This document shows, piece by piece, positions 1 through 10,100 of a stretch of 64,000 bases of DNA. Numbering within the stretch: the first letter of the stretch is position 1; every line of letters starts with the position of its first letter. The notes below the pieces were generated by a model that did no database searches, was not told where the DNA came from, and saw nothing but the letters and a program-made list of their open reading frames with translations. This DNA is from JBBIQS01 sp037442205 (GTDB taxonomy: Bacteria; Myxococcota; Myxococcia; Myxococcales; UBA5297): assembly GCA_037442205.1 (NCBI GenBank), contig JBBIQS010000026.1, forward strand, positions 23,357 to 87,356, read 5' to 3'. Both the position numbers and the translations under genes were made by a program.

Positions 1-1511
1 CAGGAAGCGGATCTGTAATTGCTTATGTGTGGATTTCCCGCGGAATCCAGCGCGATTGAGGTATATTCCCCGGACGAATTCGGGTCCGCCGTCTCGATGG
101 ACCAATTCGTCCCGATCCGCTTCGCGTGCCTGAGGACGTGGGCCGTTCCGGTATCACCTCGATAGCTGATGTGCGGGGTGTCGGAACTGTCCAGAGCCAA
201 GGAGCAGAATTCTCCGGAGTCGTTGTATTGCCTTGGCGGAACAGCCACCCCGTCCACGGTCTGAACGGACCAAGCGGTCCCCGTCCACTCCGCGTACTTG
301 AGCGTCGCGATCTTGTTTCCAGCCCAGCTGACCCGGAATGTCCAGGAATAGGTGAAGGCAATGCGAGGCTTGCCGGCGCTGTCCAGGGCCAGAGATATTG
401 ATTGTGCCTGCCAGCCGTCCGCTTGGCTACTCACGGGCGCCACGGTCTGGATGGCCCAACTCGTCCCCGTCCATTCAGCGTATTTGAGGGTGAGATTGGT
501 GTCGTCGCTGTAGGCGATGTGGGGGTTGCCCGCCGCGTCGAGGGCCAACGAGCTGATGCGACCGACGTCGCCGGCCGAATCGACCGTGTCATGGATCCAC
601 GGGCAACACGAGTTGCCGCAGGCGTGGGCGGTGGCGGAGCATGAGGTGGCGACGCACTTGGCGCCGTCGCATCCCAGGGAATTGATGGAGGGACCGGTCG
701 GGCAGACGGCGCAGGCGCCGCCGCACATCTCGAAGTTCGCCTGGCAGGCCATTCCGCAGCTCGTGCCGTCGCAGGTCGCCACTGCGTTGGCGGCGGAGGA
801 GCAGGCGGAACATCGATTGCCGCAGGTGGCTGGCGATAGATCCGAGACGCAGGTTGCCCCGCAGCGGTGGAAGTTGACCTGGCAGGTGCACGCGTGAGTG
901 GTCAGATCGCAGGACTCCGTAGCGGCGTCGCATTGCGCGTCCGCGGCGCAGCCGGGCTTGCACTGGCCGGTGGCCAGGTCGCAGTAGCTCAGGCCGGTGC
1001 AGGGGGTCGCCGGCTTGCGGCAGTCGGCCACCGCCTGGCAGCTTCCGCTGGAGCAGATTTGGCCGAGCCCGCAGGCGTTGGTGCAGCTGCCACAGTGGGC
1101 GGGATCGCTCTTTAGGTCCAGGCAGCTCGCCCCGCACTTGCTCAATCCCGAGGCGCAGCCGCCTCCCGAGGCGACGCACTTGTTGCCCTGGCAGGTCAGC
1201 CCCGAGCAGCAGGGATCGTTGGCGGAGCATTGCTGGCTGGCCGTCCGGCAGCTGCCGGCATCGGGGCCGCCGCTCTCCGAGGAGCAGACGAAGTCCGCGC
1301 AGCTCTGGCCCGAGGCCGAGCAGTCGGAGCACTCGACTCCCCCTCGGCCGCAGGCTGCACCCTCGGTTCCGGTCTGGCAGACGCCGTTCTGACAGCACCC
1401 CTGGCAGCTCGACGGATCGCAGGTCGCGGCGCTGTTCTGCGAGCAGTCGCCCGCGAGCAGCGCCGCCGCCATTGCTGCGACGGGAAGCCAAGTCCTAGAA
1501 ATGTCAGTCAT
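1..1511 (-). CDS. Cys-rich exported protein with C-terminal beta-repeat domain (3' end outside window)
   Basis: The frame is open from an ATG at 1511 to the window edge, so at least 503 residues are present and the C-terminus is missing. The start is supported by AAGGAG seven bases upstream. Residues 1-22 form a hydrophobic export signal; Cys23 follows Leu-Ala-Gly-Asp, which is not a canonical lipobox, so lipidation is uncertain. Residues 23 to about 300 are extremely Cys-rich (CxxC, CGxxC). From about 305 on there are four units of 50-60 residues, each opening with S-[LI]-A-L-D-[AS] and holding a short HI[AS]Y-like motif; the first three also have LKYAEW-like strands, a pattern seen in beta-propeller-like surface proteins. 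It is the last of four consecutive leftward genes of similar build. Its function is unknown; a surface adhesion or binding role is inferred. Confidence 0.8.
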   Translation of the reverse strand, partial: MTDISRTWLPVAAMAAALLAGDCSQNSAATCDPSSCQGCCQNGVCQTGTEGAACGRGGVECSDCSASGQSCADFVCSSESGGPDAGSCRTASQQCSANDPCCSGLTCQGNKCVASGGGCASGLSKCGASCLDLKSDPAHCGSCTNACGLGQICSSGSCQAVADCRKPATPCTGLSYCDLATGQCKPGCAADAQCDAATESCDLTTHACTCQVNFHRCGATCVSDLSPATCGNRCSACSSAANAVATCDGTSCGMACQANFEMCGGACAVCPTGPSINSLGCDGAKCVATSCSATAHACGNSCCPWIHDTVDSAGDVGRISSLALDAAGNPHIAYSDDTNLTLKYAEWTGTSWAIQTVAPVSSQADGWQAQSISLALDSAGKPRIAFTYSWTFRVSWAGNKIATLKYAEWTGTAWSVQTVDGVAVPPRQYNDSGEFCSLALDSSDTPHISYRGDTGTAHVLRHAKRIGTNWSIETADPNSSGEYTSIALDSAGNPHISNYRSAS

Positions 1512-1552
1512 TTCTCGCTCCTTGCGGCCGAAGGCCTGCCTTTCGATCTGGA

Positions 1553-1578
1553 ATACAGGCCCCAGAGGGATTTGTCGC
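1553..1578 (-). promoter_or_regulatory. Promoter-like element GCGACAA-N13-CTGTAT
   Basis: It reads GCGACAA, 13 bases, then CTGTAT on the minus strand, ending 42 bases before the ATG at 1511. It is one of six copies in the window with identical spacing. The layout suits an ECF-type sigma promoter (a -35 with ACAA, a -10 with GT); that role is inferred. Confidence 0.5.
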
Positions 1579-1607
1579 GTTGACCGATCGAGTTTCGAGG
1601 GGGCGCG

Positions 1608-4277
1608 TCAGGGCACCCGGCACCCGGAGAGGATCTGGTGCTGGCAGGGAACCGCGCCATCGGGGCAGTCGGAGTCGTTCTTGAACCCGATGTCGTAGGA
1701 CCCCTGCAGCAGGCGGGTCTGGTAGAGCGCGGCCCCGCTGGCTTCGAAGAAGAACTGCAGCGGGGCGCCGTCGGGCTGCAGGCCGAAGTCGAGCTCGCCG
1801 CGGGGGTTGCCGTTCAGGCTGTCGGGCATCGGCCTTCCATTCACGGTCACCTTGCCCGAGAGCGTCACGATCTTGAGATCGAGGTTGGCCGCGCCGGGTC
1901 CCGGCGGAACCTGCAGCGTGGGCATCACCACCGCGCCGCCCTGGCACGGCAGGGGCTCGTCGCCGGTGCTCGGACAGTCGGTGCTGTTGGAGAAGGTCAC
2001 CTGGTAGCTGCCGGGATAGAGCCGAACCTTGTAGCGGACCGCGCCGCTGGTCCCCAGGTCGTCGCCCACCGCGCCGAGCTTGGGCTCGACGAAGATCACG
2101 AGTCCCCGCGCACCGCCGGTCGCGCTGGCCCCGATCGCCGCGCCATTGGCGGTGACCACGCCACTCAGCTCTCCCACCGGCAGATCGATCGCCAGCGAGC
2201 CGCTGCCGGAGATGGCTTGCGCCGGATTGACCACGTACTTCTGGCAGGGCGCCGGTCCGGTCGGGCAGTCGTTGGAATTGCTGAAGCTGATCGCGTGCGT
2301 GCCGGCGTAGACCGTGGCCGAGTAGCGGGCGCTCCCCGAGCTGGGGATGTCCACCGCGACCGTCGACGGCCCGTCGAAGGTCAGCCTCCCGCGCGAGCTG
2401 CCGCTGGGGCTGGTGGCCATGGCGGCGCCGTTCACCGTCACCGCGCCGCTCACCTTGGCCACCGGGGCGTCGAGGTCGTAGGCGCCGCTGGCGGTCAGCG
2501 TCACGCCCTTCTGCACGGTGTAGCTGCCGCAGGGCAGCGGGCCGTTCGGGCAATCGAAAGAGTTCTCGAGCGAGAGATCGTAGGTGCCGGCGTAGAGCTG
2601 CACCTTGTACGAGGCGGCGCCGGAGCTCCCGAGGTCCACGGCGCGGCGCGCCGCGCCTTCGTTGAAGGCCAGCGTCCCGCGCGGGTTGCCGGAGCTGCTG
2701 GCGCCCAGCGCCTGCCCGTTGGCCTTCACGCTCCCGGTGATCTGGACCACCTTGAGGTCGAGGTCGAGCGCGCCGCCGGTCGAGACCGGAGTCGTCCCCA
2801 GCACCTGGCGCGACATGCAAGGCACCGGGCCGGCACAGGGCTGCTGCAGGTTCGAGACGGTGAAGGTGTGGGTCCCGGTGTAGAGCAAGGTGCGGTAGCT
2901 CGCGGCCCCGGAGGTCCCCAGGTCGAGCACCGGGCCGAAGCCGTCGTCGTCGGCGACGATCAGCGACCCGCGCGAAGGGCTGTTGGCGGACATGGCCGAG
3001 CCGTTGACGGTGACGTTTCCGGAGAGCGTGACCACCGGCAGATCGACGTTCAGCGAGCCGCTGGAGGTGAGCGACAGCCCGCGCATGCGGATGCTCTTCT
3101 GGCAGGGGAGCGGTCCCTGAGCGGGGCACTGCCAGCCGGTGTCGATGGCCACGTCGTAGGTGCCCGGGGAGAGGGTGATCGAGTAGGTCGCCTTGCCGCT
3201 GGCCCCCAGCGACTTGTTGAGGCCGGAGGTGGCGCCGGCGGGCTGGAAGACGATCTGCCCGCGAGTCGAGGTGCTGGAGGCCATCGCCATGCCGTTCACC
3301 GTCACCTCGCCGCTGACGGTGATGGTCTGCGAGGACGCGGTCCGCTGGACGTCGAGATCGAGGCTGCCGGAGGAGGTGAGGGCGATCGACTTCTTGAGCT
3401 CCTGGCTGCCGCAGGGCATCGCCGCGGCGCGGCAGTCGGCGGCCTTGTCGTAGCGGATGGTGTAGGTGCCGGCGAAGAGTTGCACCGAGTAGGTGGCGGC
3501 GCCCGAGGTCGGCAGATCGACCGAGACCACCTTCTTGGTCCCGGCCAGCGCGAAGCTCAAGGTGCCGCGCGGATTGCCGGCGGGAGCGGTGCCGCCGGCG
3601 AGCGTCACCTTGCCGGACAAGGTGATGGTCTTGAGGTCGAAGTCGAGGCTGCCGGACGAGGTGAGCGACAGGCCCTGGCAGGTCGTCTCGCAGCCGTTGG
3701 CACGATCGCCGTCGCCGTCGAAGAAGCCCGGCGAGCAGCTGGCGACAGTGCACTTCTGGGCGGCGCAGCCGGCGACCGCGTTGGGCAGCGTGCAAGACGC
3801 GCCGCAGCTGCCGCAGTGCGAGGGATCGGTGGCGAGGTCGGAGCAGATCGCGCCGCAGCGGGTGAAGCCGCCCTTGCAGACGCAGGTGCCCTTCGCCGTA
3901 TCGCAGGTCTCGCTCTCCTGATCGCACTGGGCGTCTGAGGTGCAGGCGCCGCTGGGGGCGACGCACTGTCCGGCGCGGCAGACCGAATCGCCGCAGCAGT
4001 TGGCCGGGCTGCCGCAGGACTCACCCTTGGCGCGGCAGGCCCCGGGCGTGCACTGGCCGGAATAGCAGCCGAGGCCCTGCGCCGCGCAGTCGCTGCACTG
4101 GGCCCCCGAAAGCCCGCAGGCGGAGGCCTCGGAGCCGGGCTGGCAGAAGTCGCCCTGGCAGCAGCCGTCGCAGTTCGAGGAATTGCAGGATCCGGCGCCT
4201 TCGCCGCAGGCGGAAAGGAATCCGATATCCGCGAGAAGCAATGAGAGAATGAGAATACGAAGCGACGAAGTGGCCAC
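1608..4277 (-). CDS. Cys-rich lipoprotein with seven tandem Ig-like/carboxypeptidase-regulatory-like repeats
   Basis: 889 residues from a GTG start, supported by GGAGGA six bases upstream. A signal peptide ends in the lipobox LSAC, giving a lipidated Cys24. Residues 24 to about 195 form a Cys-rich head. The rest is seven tandem units of 90-100 residues, each beginning with a [LIV][ST]G-x-V strand and, in most, an N-G-x-A/M motif, then a GxARG/NPRG-like turn, an S-G-[AK]-A-x-Y strand and a Cys pair near the end (DCP...PC). The repeats resemble transthyretin-like carboxypeptidase regulatory domains. No catalytic residues are visible, so it looks like a rod-shaped surface protein. The role is unknown; adhesion or matrix structure is inferred. 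Confidence 0.85.
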   Translation of the reverse strand: MATSSLRILILSLLLADIGFLSACGEGAGSCNSSNCDGCCQGDFCQPGSEASACGLSGAQCSDCAAQGLGCYSGQCTPGACRAKGESCGSPANCCGDSVCRAGQCVAPSGACTSDAQCDQESETCDTAKGTCVCKGGFTRCGAICSDLATDPSHCGSCGASCTLPNAVAGCAAQKCTVASCSPGFFDGDGDRANGCETTCQGLSLTSSGSLDFDLKTITLSGKVTLAGGTAPAGNPRGTLSFALAGTKKVVSVDLPTSGAATYSVQLFAGTYTIRYDKAADCRAAAMPCGSQELKKSIALTSSGSLDLDVQRTASSQTITVSGEVTVNGMAMASSTSTRGQIVFQPAGATSGLNKSLGASGKATYSITLSPGTYDVAIDTGWQCPAQGPLPCQKSIRMRGLSLTSSGSLNVDLPVVTLSGNVTVNGSAMSANSPSRGSLIVADDDGFGPVLDLGTSGAASYRTLLYTGTHTFTVSNLQQPCAGPVPCMSRQVLGTTPVSTGGALDLDLKVVQITGSVKANGQALGASSSGNPRGTLAFNEGAARRAVDLGSSGAASYKVQLYAGTYDLSLENSFDCPNGPLPCGSYTVQKGVTLTASGAYDLDAPVAKVSGAVTVNGAAMATSPSGSSRGRLTFDGPSTVAVDIPSSGSARYSATVYAGTHAISFSNSNDCPTGPAPCQKYVVNPAQAISGSGSLAIDLPVGELSGVVTANGAAIGASATGGARGLVIFVEPKLGAVGDDLGTSGAVRYKVRLYPGSYQVTFSNSTDCPSTGDEPLPCQGGAVVMPTLQVPPGPGAANLDLKIVTLSGKVTVNGRPMPDSLNGNPRGELDFGLQPDGAPLQFFFEASGAALYQTRLLQGSYDIGFKNDSDCPDGAVPCQHQILSGCRVP

Positions 4278-4317
4278 CGAGTCCTCCAGTGAGCGCCGAA
4301 TTGGGCTCTCGACTGGG

Positions 4318-4343
4318 AGACAGTGCGGCGGTGCACCTGTCGC
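4318..4343 (-). promoter_or_regulatory. Promoter-like element GCGACAG-N13-CTGTCT
   Basis: Copy of the shared element with 13-base spacing, ending 41 bases before the GTG at 4277, almost the same distance as in the neighbouring gene. One base of each half differs from the consensus. Confidence 0.45.
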
Positions 4344-4603
4344 AGTGATTTCTCGCCCGGAAGCTTAACCGGGCGAAAACACGACCATTCTTCGGTGGAG
4401 TGGCTTCAGCGCGCGCTCTTGCGAGCAGTCGATGGTCGTAGCGCAATGCCCTGCAGGACCATCGGATTGGCGACGCCGTTATTGGGCCAGCACAGGGTGG
4501 CCAGCGCGGTGTCGCGCTCGATGGCGGTGCTCACCGGCACTGCGTCCGCGAAGAGGGTCGCGCTCTTCGCCGGTTCCGGAGTCCCGGCCTCTCCCTGCGA
4601 GTT

Positions 4604-7027
4604 TCACGGGCTCACCACGTCGACCGGGGCCAATCGGGTGGTGGTCGAGTTGTCGCCAAGCTGGCCTTCGAGATTCCTGCCCCAGCATTTGACGGCTCCG
4701 GCGATGGTCAACGCGCAGGTGTGGTTGAAATAGGTGCTGATGGCCTTCACTCCGGAGGTCAGGCCCACCACGTCCCCCGGAGTGAGTCTGGTCGTCGTGG
4801 AATTGTCGCCGAGCTGCCCCAACTGGTTGTCGCCCCAACACTTGACGCCCCCGGCGTTCGTCAAGGCGCAGGTGTGCTGTTCGCCCGCGACCACGGCTGC
4901 TACCCCCGAGGCGAGTCCCACCACGTCGACCGGAGTCCAGCGGGTCGTGGTCGAATTGTCGCCGAGCCCGCCGGACCAATTGACCCCCCAGCACTTGACC
5001 CCGCCGGCGCTGGTCACTGCGCAAGTAAAGGCGTTGCCGACGGCGATGGCGGTCACCCCGGAGGTGAGCCCTATCACGTCGACCGGAGTCAGGCGGAAGG
5101 TGTTGGAGCCGTCGCCGAGCTGGCCGAACCCATTGCCGCCCCAGCACTTGACGCCTCCGGCGCTGGTCAGCGCGCAGGAATGGTACAGGCCGACGGCGAC
5201 GGCCCCCGAGGTGAGCCCCACCACGTCGACCGGGGTCAGTCGGGTCGCCGTGGAGTTGTCGCCGAGCAGGCCAACCTGCGTGTTTCCGCCCCAGCACTTG
5301 AGTCCCCCGCCGCTCGTAAGGGCGCAGGTGTGCCAGTTGCCGCCGGCGACCGCCGTCACTCCCGAGCCGAGCCCCACCACGTCGACCGGAGCGAGGCGGT
5401 CCGTGGTGGAGTTGTCGCCGAGCTGGCCCCAGCCGTTGTAGCCCCAGCACTTGACCCCGCCGGTGCTCGTCAAAGAACAGGAATGGCGGTCGCCAGCGTT
5501 CGCTGCCGTGGCGCCCGAGGTGAGGCCCAGCACATCGACCGGAGTCAGGCGGTTGGTGGTGGAGTTGTCCCCGAGCTCACCGCGAACGTTTTCTCCCCAG
5601 CACTTGACGCCGCCGTCACTGGTTAGAGCGCAGGTGTGGAGGCGCCCGGCGGACACCGCCGTCGCCTTGCAGCAACCGGTGCCACAGCGCAGGAGCCCCG
5701 GGGCGCAGGTGAGGATGCACGCCGAGCCCGAGCACGACAGAGTGCCGTTCGCCGACGGCGGGCAAAGAGCGCAGGTTCCCCCGCAGCTCAGGGCGTTCGA
5801 GTTGCACCGAATCCCGCAGCTCGTCCCGTCGCAGCTGGCGGTGCCGTTGGGATCGGTCGGGCAGGGCGAGCAGCTCGCGCCGCAGGTCGCCACCGCGGTG
5901 TCCGAGACGCAGGCGCCCGAGCAGAGGTGAGTCCCGGGCCCGCAGCCGGTCTTGCACAGCCCGCTGGCCGAGTCGCAGCCGTAGGCGCAGGTGGAGTCGT
6001 GCGAGGTGTGGGAGCAGGCTCCGGCGGCGCCACAGGTGCCGATGGCGTCGTAGGTCCGCGAGGTCTGGGGATTGAGGCAGCTGGCCGCCGGTGGGGTGGC
6101 GCAGACCTTGGGCGTCCCGAGGCAGGCCCCGGTGGCGCTGCAGCTATCGCCGGTGGTGCAGGGATCTCCGTCGTCGCAGGTCGCGCCGGGGTTGGGCTGG
6201 TACTGGCAGGAGCCGTTGGAGCAGCTGCCGCCGGTGAAGCAGGTGGGTGGGCTGTTGCAGGTCACGCCCTGGCAGGGATCGCCGCTGCAGACGCCGTTGG
6301 CGCAGCCGCCGGCGCAGGCGCGAGTGCTGGAGGAGTACTGGCAGGTCCCGGCGACGCAGGTGCCGGGAGAGGAGAAGGCGGTGAAGGAGCTCGAGTCCTT
6401 GCAGCTGCCTGCGGGCGGGGCATCGCAGCTCTTGGGCGTGCCCCGGCAGACGCCGGCCTGGCACTGGTCGCCGACGGTGCAGGCGTTGCCGTCGTCGCAG
6501 GTGGAGTTGTCGGCCTTCTTGGCGTAGCTGCAGGTCCCCTTGGAGCAGGTTCCCACGGCCTGGTAGCAGGGGCCCGGCGGCGTGGTGCACTGGATGCTGG
6601 CGCAGGGATCGTTGTTGGCGGCCACGCCGCCGAGGCTGACCGCCAGCTCGCCGGTGTTGGCCGCGTCGCCGCGGATCAGCAGCCGGGCGGTGTGCATCCC
6701 CACCGCCCGAGGCGCGTAGACCACGCTCGTCTTGAGGCTGTCGCCTCCGGCAATCTCCATCGCCGCCAGCGGCTCGACCGAGAACGAGGAGGCCGAGTCG
6801 CCGACGATCACCAGTTCGCTCAGGCCCATCGGAGCCGCGCCGCGGTTGTAGATCGTCAGCTCTCGGCGCACCTGGGCGGCGGGGGCGGTGGTGCCGAAGT
6901 CGAGCGAGGCCGGGGCGGCTTCGATCTGGGCGGGGGCCGAGCTGACGGGCCGTTCGCCGCAGTTGCAGCCGGCGGCGATCAGGGCCAGGGGCAGGGCCAG
7001 GCAGGCCATTGGGTTCGAGAAGGACAT
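4604..7027 (-). CDS. Lipoprotein: choice-of-anchor D domain, Cys-rich linker, seven-bladed RCC1 propeller
   Basis: 807 residues from an ATG with GGAG six bases upstream. A signal peptide ends in AAGC (lipidated Cys21). Residues about 35-140 match the choice-of-anchor D (ASPM-SPD-2-Hydin-like) beta-sandwich. Residues about 145-440 carry many Cys, including repeated C-D-D-G-[ND]-[AP]-C motifs. The last 340 residues hold seven RCC1-type repeats (H-[ST]-C-[AS]-[LV]-T...KCWG.N..G.LGD), the number that closes a propeller. The first ~430 residues are near-identical in layout and sequence to those of the upstream gene at 7138-10272, so the two arose by duplication and differ mainly in the terminal domain. 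The frame stays open past the TGA at 4604 for about 66 codons. Confidence 0.88.
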   Translation of the reverse strand: MSFSNPMACLALPLALIAAGCNCGERPVSSAPAQIEAAPASLDFGTTAPAAQVRRELTIYNRGAAPMGLSELVIVGDSASSFSVEPLAAMEIAGGDSLKTSVVYAPRAVGMHTARLLIRGDAANTGELAVSLGGVAANNDPCASIQCTTPPGPCYQAVGTCSKGTCSYAKKADNSTCDDGNACTVGDQCQAGVCRGTPKSCDAPPAGSCKDSSSFTAFSSPGTCVAGTCQYSSSTRACAGGCANGVCSGDPCQGVTCNSPPTCFTGGSCSNGSCQYQPNPGATCDDGDPCTTGDSCSATGACLGTPKVCATPPAASCLNPQTSRTYDAIGTCGAAGACSHTSHDSTCAYGCDSASGLCKTGCGPGTHLCSGACVSDTAVATCGASCSPCPTDPNGTASCDGTSCGIRCNSNALSCGGTCALCPPSANGTLSCSGSACILTCAPGLLRCGTGCCKATAVSAGRLHTCALTSDGGVKCWGENVRGELGDNSTTNRLTPVDVLGLTSGATAANAGDRHSCSLTSTGGVKCWGYNGWGQLGDNSTTDRLAPVDVVGLGSGVTAVAGGNWHTCALTSGGGLKCWGGNTQVGLLGDNSTATRLTPVDVVGLTSGAVAVGLYHSCALTSAGGVKCWGGNGFGQLGDGSNTFRLTPVDVIGLTSGVTAIAVGNAFTCAVTSAGGVKCWGVNWSGGLGDNSTTTRWTPVDVVGLASGVAAVVAGEQHTCALTNAGGVKCWGDNQLGQLGDNSTTTRLTPGDVVGLTSGVKAISTYFNHTCALTIAGAVKCWGRNLEGQLGDNSTTTRLAPVDVVSP

Positions 7028-7053
7028 TTGTTCTCCGCGGCTATTCGTAGGGT

Positions 7054-7079
7054 GGACGGGATCTCTCCGGTCCTTTCGC
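7054..7079 (-). promoter_or_regulatory. Promoter-like element GCGAAAG-N13-CCGTCC
   Basis: Copy of the shared element with the 13-base spacing kept, ending 27 bases before the ATG at 7027. It aligns with the copy upstream of the paralogous gene at 10272, with which it also shares the GCGCGA and CGGAGAAC flanks. Confidence 0.45.
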
Positions 7080-7137
7080 GCCTGGGATTGCCCGGGATGC
7101 CCGGGCTCGAGGGGCGAACGAATGCTGCCGATTTCGC

Positions 7138-10100
7138 CTACTGCCCGCCGGTGGTGGACTTGAAGATCCCGGCCTCGCTTCCCGCGTACACGGTCGCCGG
7201 GTTTGAAGGATCGATGGCGACAGCGCCCAAGTAGAAATTGGTGATTCCCGTGTTGATGGCCGTCCAGTTCATCCCGCGGTCGGTGCTCTTGAAGACGCCG
7301 CCGCCCCAGGTCCCCGCGTAGACGGTCGCCGGGGTTGCCGGATCGACGGCCAGGCTCTGCACGTCCAGCGTTCCGACGCCGGTGATGCCGGTCGCCAACG
7401 ACGTCCAGTTGGTTCCACCGTCGAGGGTCCGGTAGATGGCGCCGCCCCGGAGACCTACGTAGAGGGTGGAGGGATTGCCGGGCTCCAGCGCCATCGAGAA
7501 GCTGACTTCGGTGGTTCCCGGCAGCCCGATTCTGTTCCAAGTCGCGCCGCCGTCCAGGCTCTTGAACACGTCGGCCCAGGTGGTGCCGACGTAGACGGTT
7601 TGGGGAGCCTTGGGGTCGATGGCCAGCACCGAGGGGGAATGAGAAATCCCTGAGCCGGTGGGATTCCAGTTCGCGCCTCCGTCGGTGGTCTTGTAGGCCT
7701 TCGACCCGTCGATGACATAGACCGTCGAAGGGGTGACCGGGTCGATGACCAGATCCGTGACGTTGGGTGCGCCATAGCCCTGGTTGATAGCGGTCCAGCT
7801 CGCCCCGCCATTCGTGGTCTTGTAGATGCCTCCCCAGCCCAGGCCAGCGTAGAGCGTCGCCGTGGCCTTGGGGTCGATGGCCAGCGCATTGATGCGGGCT
7901 CTGGCCGGGAGCCCAGTGCTGGCTTGAGACCAGGTCCTTCCGCCGTCGGCTGTCTTGAAGACGCCTCGGTCGGCGGTGCCGCCGTAGACGACCTGCGGAT
8001 TCACCGGGTCGATGGCCACTCTGAAGAACACGGTTGCCGAGAGCCCGGTATTGGTTTCGCGCCAGCTCGCGGTCCCGTCGACGCTCTTGGCGACCCCTCG
8101 CCAGCCGGCGGCGTAGATCACCGCCGGGTTCGCGGGGTCGGGGACGATGATTCTGGCTGAGTCTGGGGCGGAAGCGAAAGCGGGCGAGGGGAGCGACCAG
8201 GTGGCGGCTGCGTCCGTGGACTTCGAAATTCCCTGGCTGGTGCTCAAGTAGAGAGCGGTCGGGTTCGACGGATCGATGGCGAGCTTTAGGGTCGTCAGGC
8301 CCGCCAGCCCCGTGGACATCTCGACCCAGGTGGCCCCTCCGTCGGTGGACTTGAGGACTCCGCCCGGATTCGCCGTGACCGCGTAGACCGTGGTGGAACT
8401 CGCCGGGTCGGCCGCCAATCCCTCGACGGTCCTGCCGGCAGCCAAGGCCGTCGGAGCGACGGACCAGGTGGCGCCCCCATTCGTCGTCCGGTAGATCCCG
8501 GTGCCAGCGACCCTCACGTACAGCGTCGAGGAGCCGAGTTGACCGCCGATGGCGATCTCCGAGACGGAAGGCGTCGCGCCGGGGACCGTCGGCAACCCGG
8601 CATTGACCGCCGTCCAGTTCGTCCCTCCGTCGGTCGTCTTGAAGACCCCGGTGGTCGAGGCCGCGTAGACGATGGAGCTGTTGACGGGATCGACGGCCAA
8701 ACCGGGAACCCAACCCATCGCCGCGGGAGTCGTGAGCTTGGACCAGCTCGCGCCCCCGTCGCTGGTCTTGAAGATCGTTCCAGCGGGTGTGCCCACGTAG
8801 AGCACCGCGGGATTCGACGGCGCGATGGCCAGACACGCCAGGAACGGATCCAGACCGACGTTGATCCTGGTCCAGGTCGCGCCGCCGTCGACCGACTTGA
8901 AGGCGCCTCCAGAGTAGGTCGCCGCGTAGAGGGTGCCCGGGCTCTTGGGGTCGATGGCCAGCCCCACGGTCTCTCCTCCCCAGGGGCCCACGTTGACCCA
9001 AGGCGGATCGGCGACGCACTGGCCGCCGGCGAGGTGGAACCCGGCCTTGCAGTTGATTCCGCAGCAGGTGCCGTCGCAGCTGGCGGTGCCGTTGGGATCG
9101 GTCGGGCAGGGCGAGCAGCTCGCGCCGCAGGTGGCCAGCGCGGTGTCCGAGACGCAGGCGCCGGAGCAGAGGTGAGTCCCCGGTCCGCAGCTGGTCTTGC
9201 ACAGCCCGGAGGCCGAGTCGCAGCCGTAGGCGCAGGTCGAGTCGTGCGAGGTGTACGCGCAGGTCCCGGCGGCGCCGCAGGTGCCGATGGCGTCGTAGGT
9301 CCGCGAGGTCTGGGGATTCAGGCAGCTCGCCGCCGGCGGGGTGGCGCAGAGTTTGGGCGTCCCTGCGCAGGCCCCGGTGGCGCTGCACGCGTCGCCGACA
9401 GTGCAGGGATCGCCGTCGTCGCAGGTCGCGCCGGAATTGGGCTGGTACTGGCACGAGCCGTTGGAGCAGCTGCCGCCGGTGAAGCAGGCCGGCGGGCCGT
9501 TGCAGGTCACGCCCTGGCAGGGATCGCCGCTGCAGACGCCGTTGGCGCAGCCGCCGGCGCAGGCCCGGGTGTTCGAGGTGTACTGGCAGGTGCCGGCGAC
9601 GCAGGTGCCGGGCGAGGAGAAGGCGGTGAAGGAGCTGGCGTCCTTGCAGGTCCCGGCGGGCGGAGCATCGCAGCTCGTGGGAGTGCCCCGGCAGACGCCG
9701 GCCTGGCACTGGTCGCCGACGGTGCAGGCGTTGCCGTCGTCGCAAGCGGTGTTGTCGGCCTTCTTGGCGTAGCTGCAGGCGCCCTTGGAGCAGGTGCCGG
9801 TGGCCTGGTAGCAGGGGCCCGGCGGAGTGGTGCACTGGATGCTGGCGCAGGGATCGTTGTTCGCCGCCACGCCGCCGAGGCTCACCGCCAGCTCGCTGGT
9901 GTTGGCGGCATCGCTGCGGATCAGCAGCCGGGCCGAGTGAAGGCCGGTCGCCTTGGGGGCGTAGACCACGCGGGCGGTGAGACTCTCGCCGCCGGCGAGC
10001 TCCATGGCCGAGGGCGGCTCGACCGAGAAGAGCGCGGCCGAGTCGCCGACGATCACCAGCTCGCTCAGGCCGAGCGGGCCGGCGCCGCGGTTGGAGATGG

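Noticed and set aside
1638..3938. Long plus-strand frame opposite the Ig-like lipoprotein
   Set aside because: Composition is Gly/Arg/Ala/Val without domains, and the opposite strand has a signal peptide and seven regular repeats.
4604..9835. One continuous minus-strand frame of about 1740 codons
   Set aside because: Only its last part is the real RCC1 gene (from 7027). The upstream part is Arg-rich antisense-type sequence in the wrong frame of the Asp-box gene.
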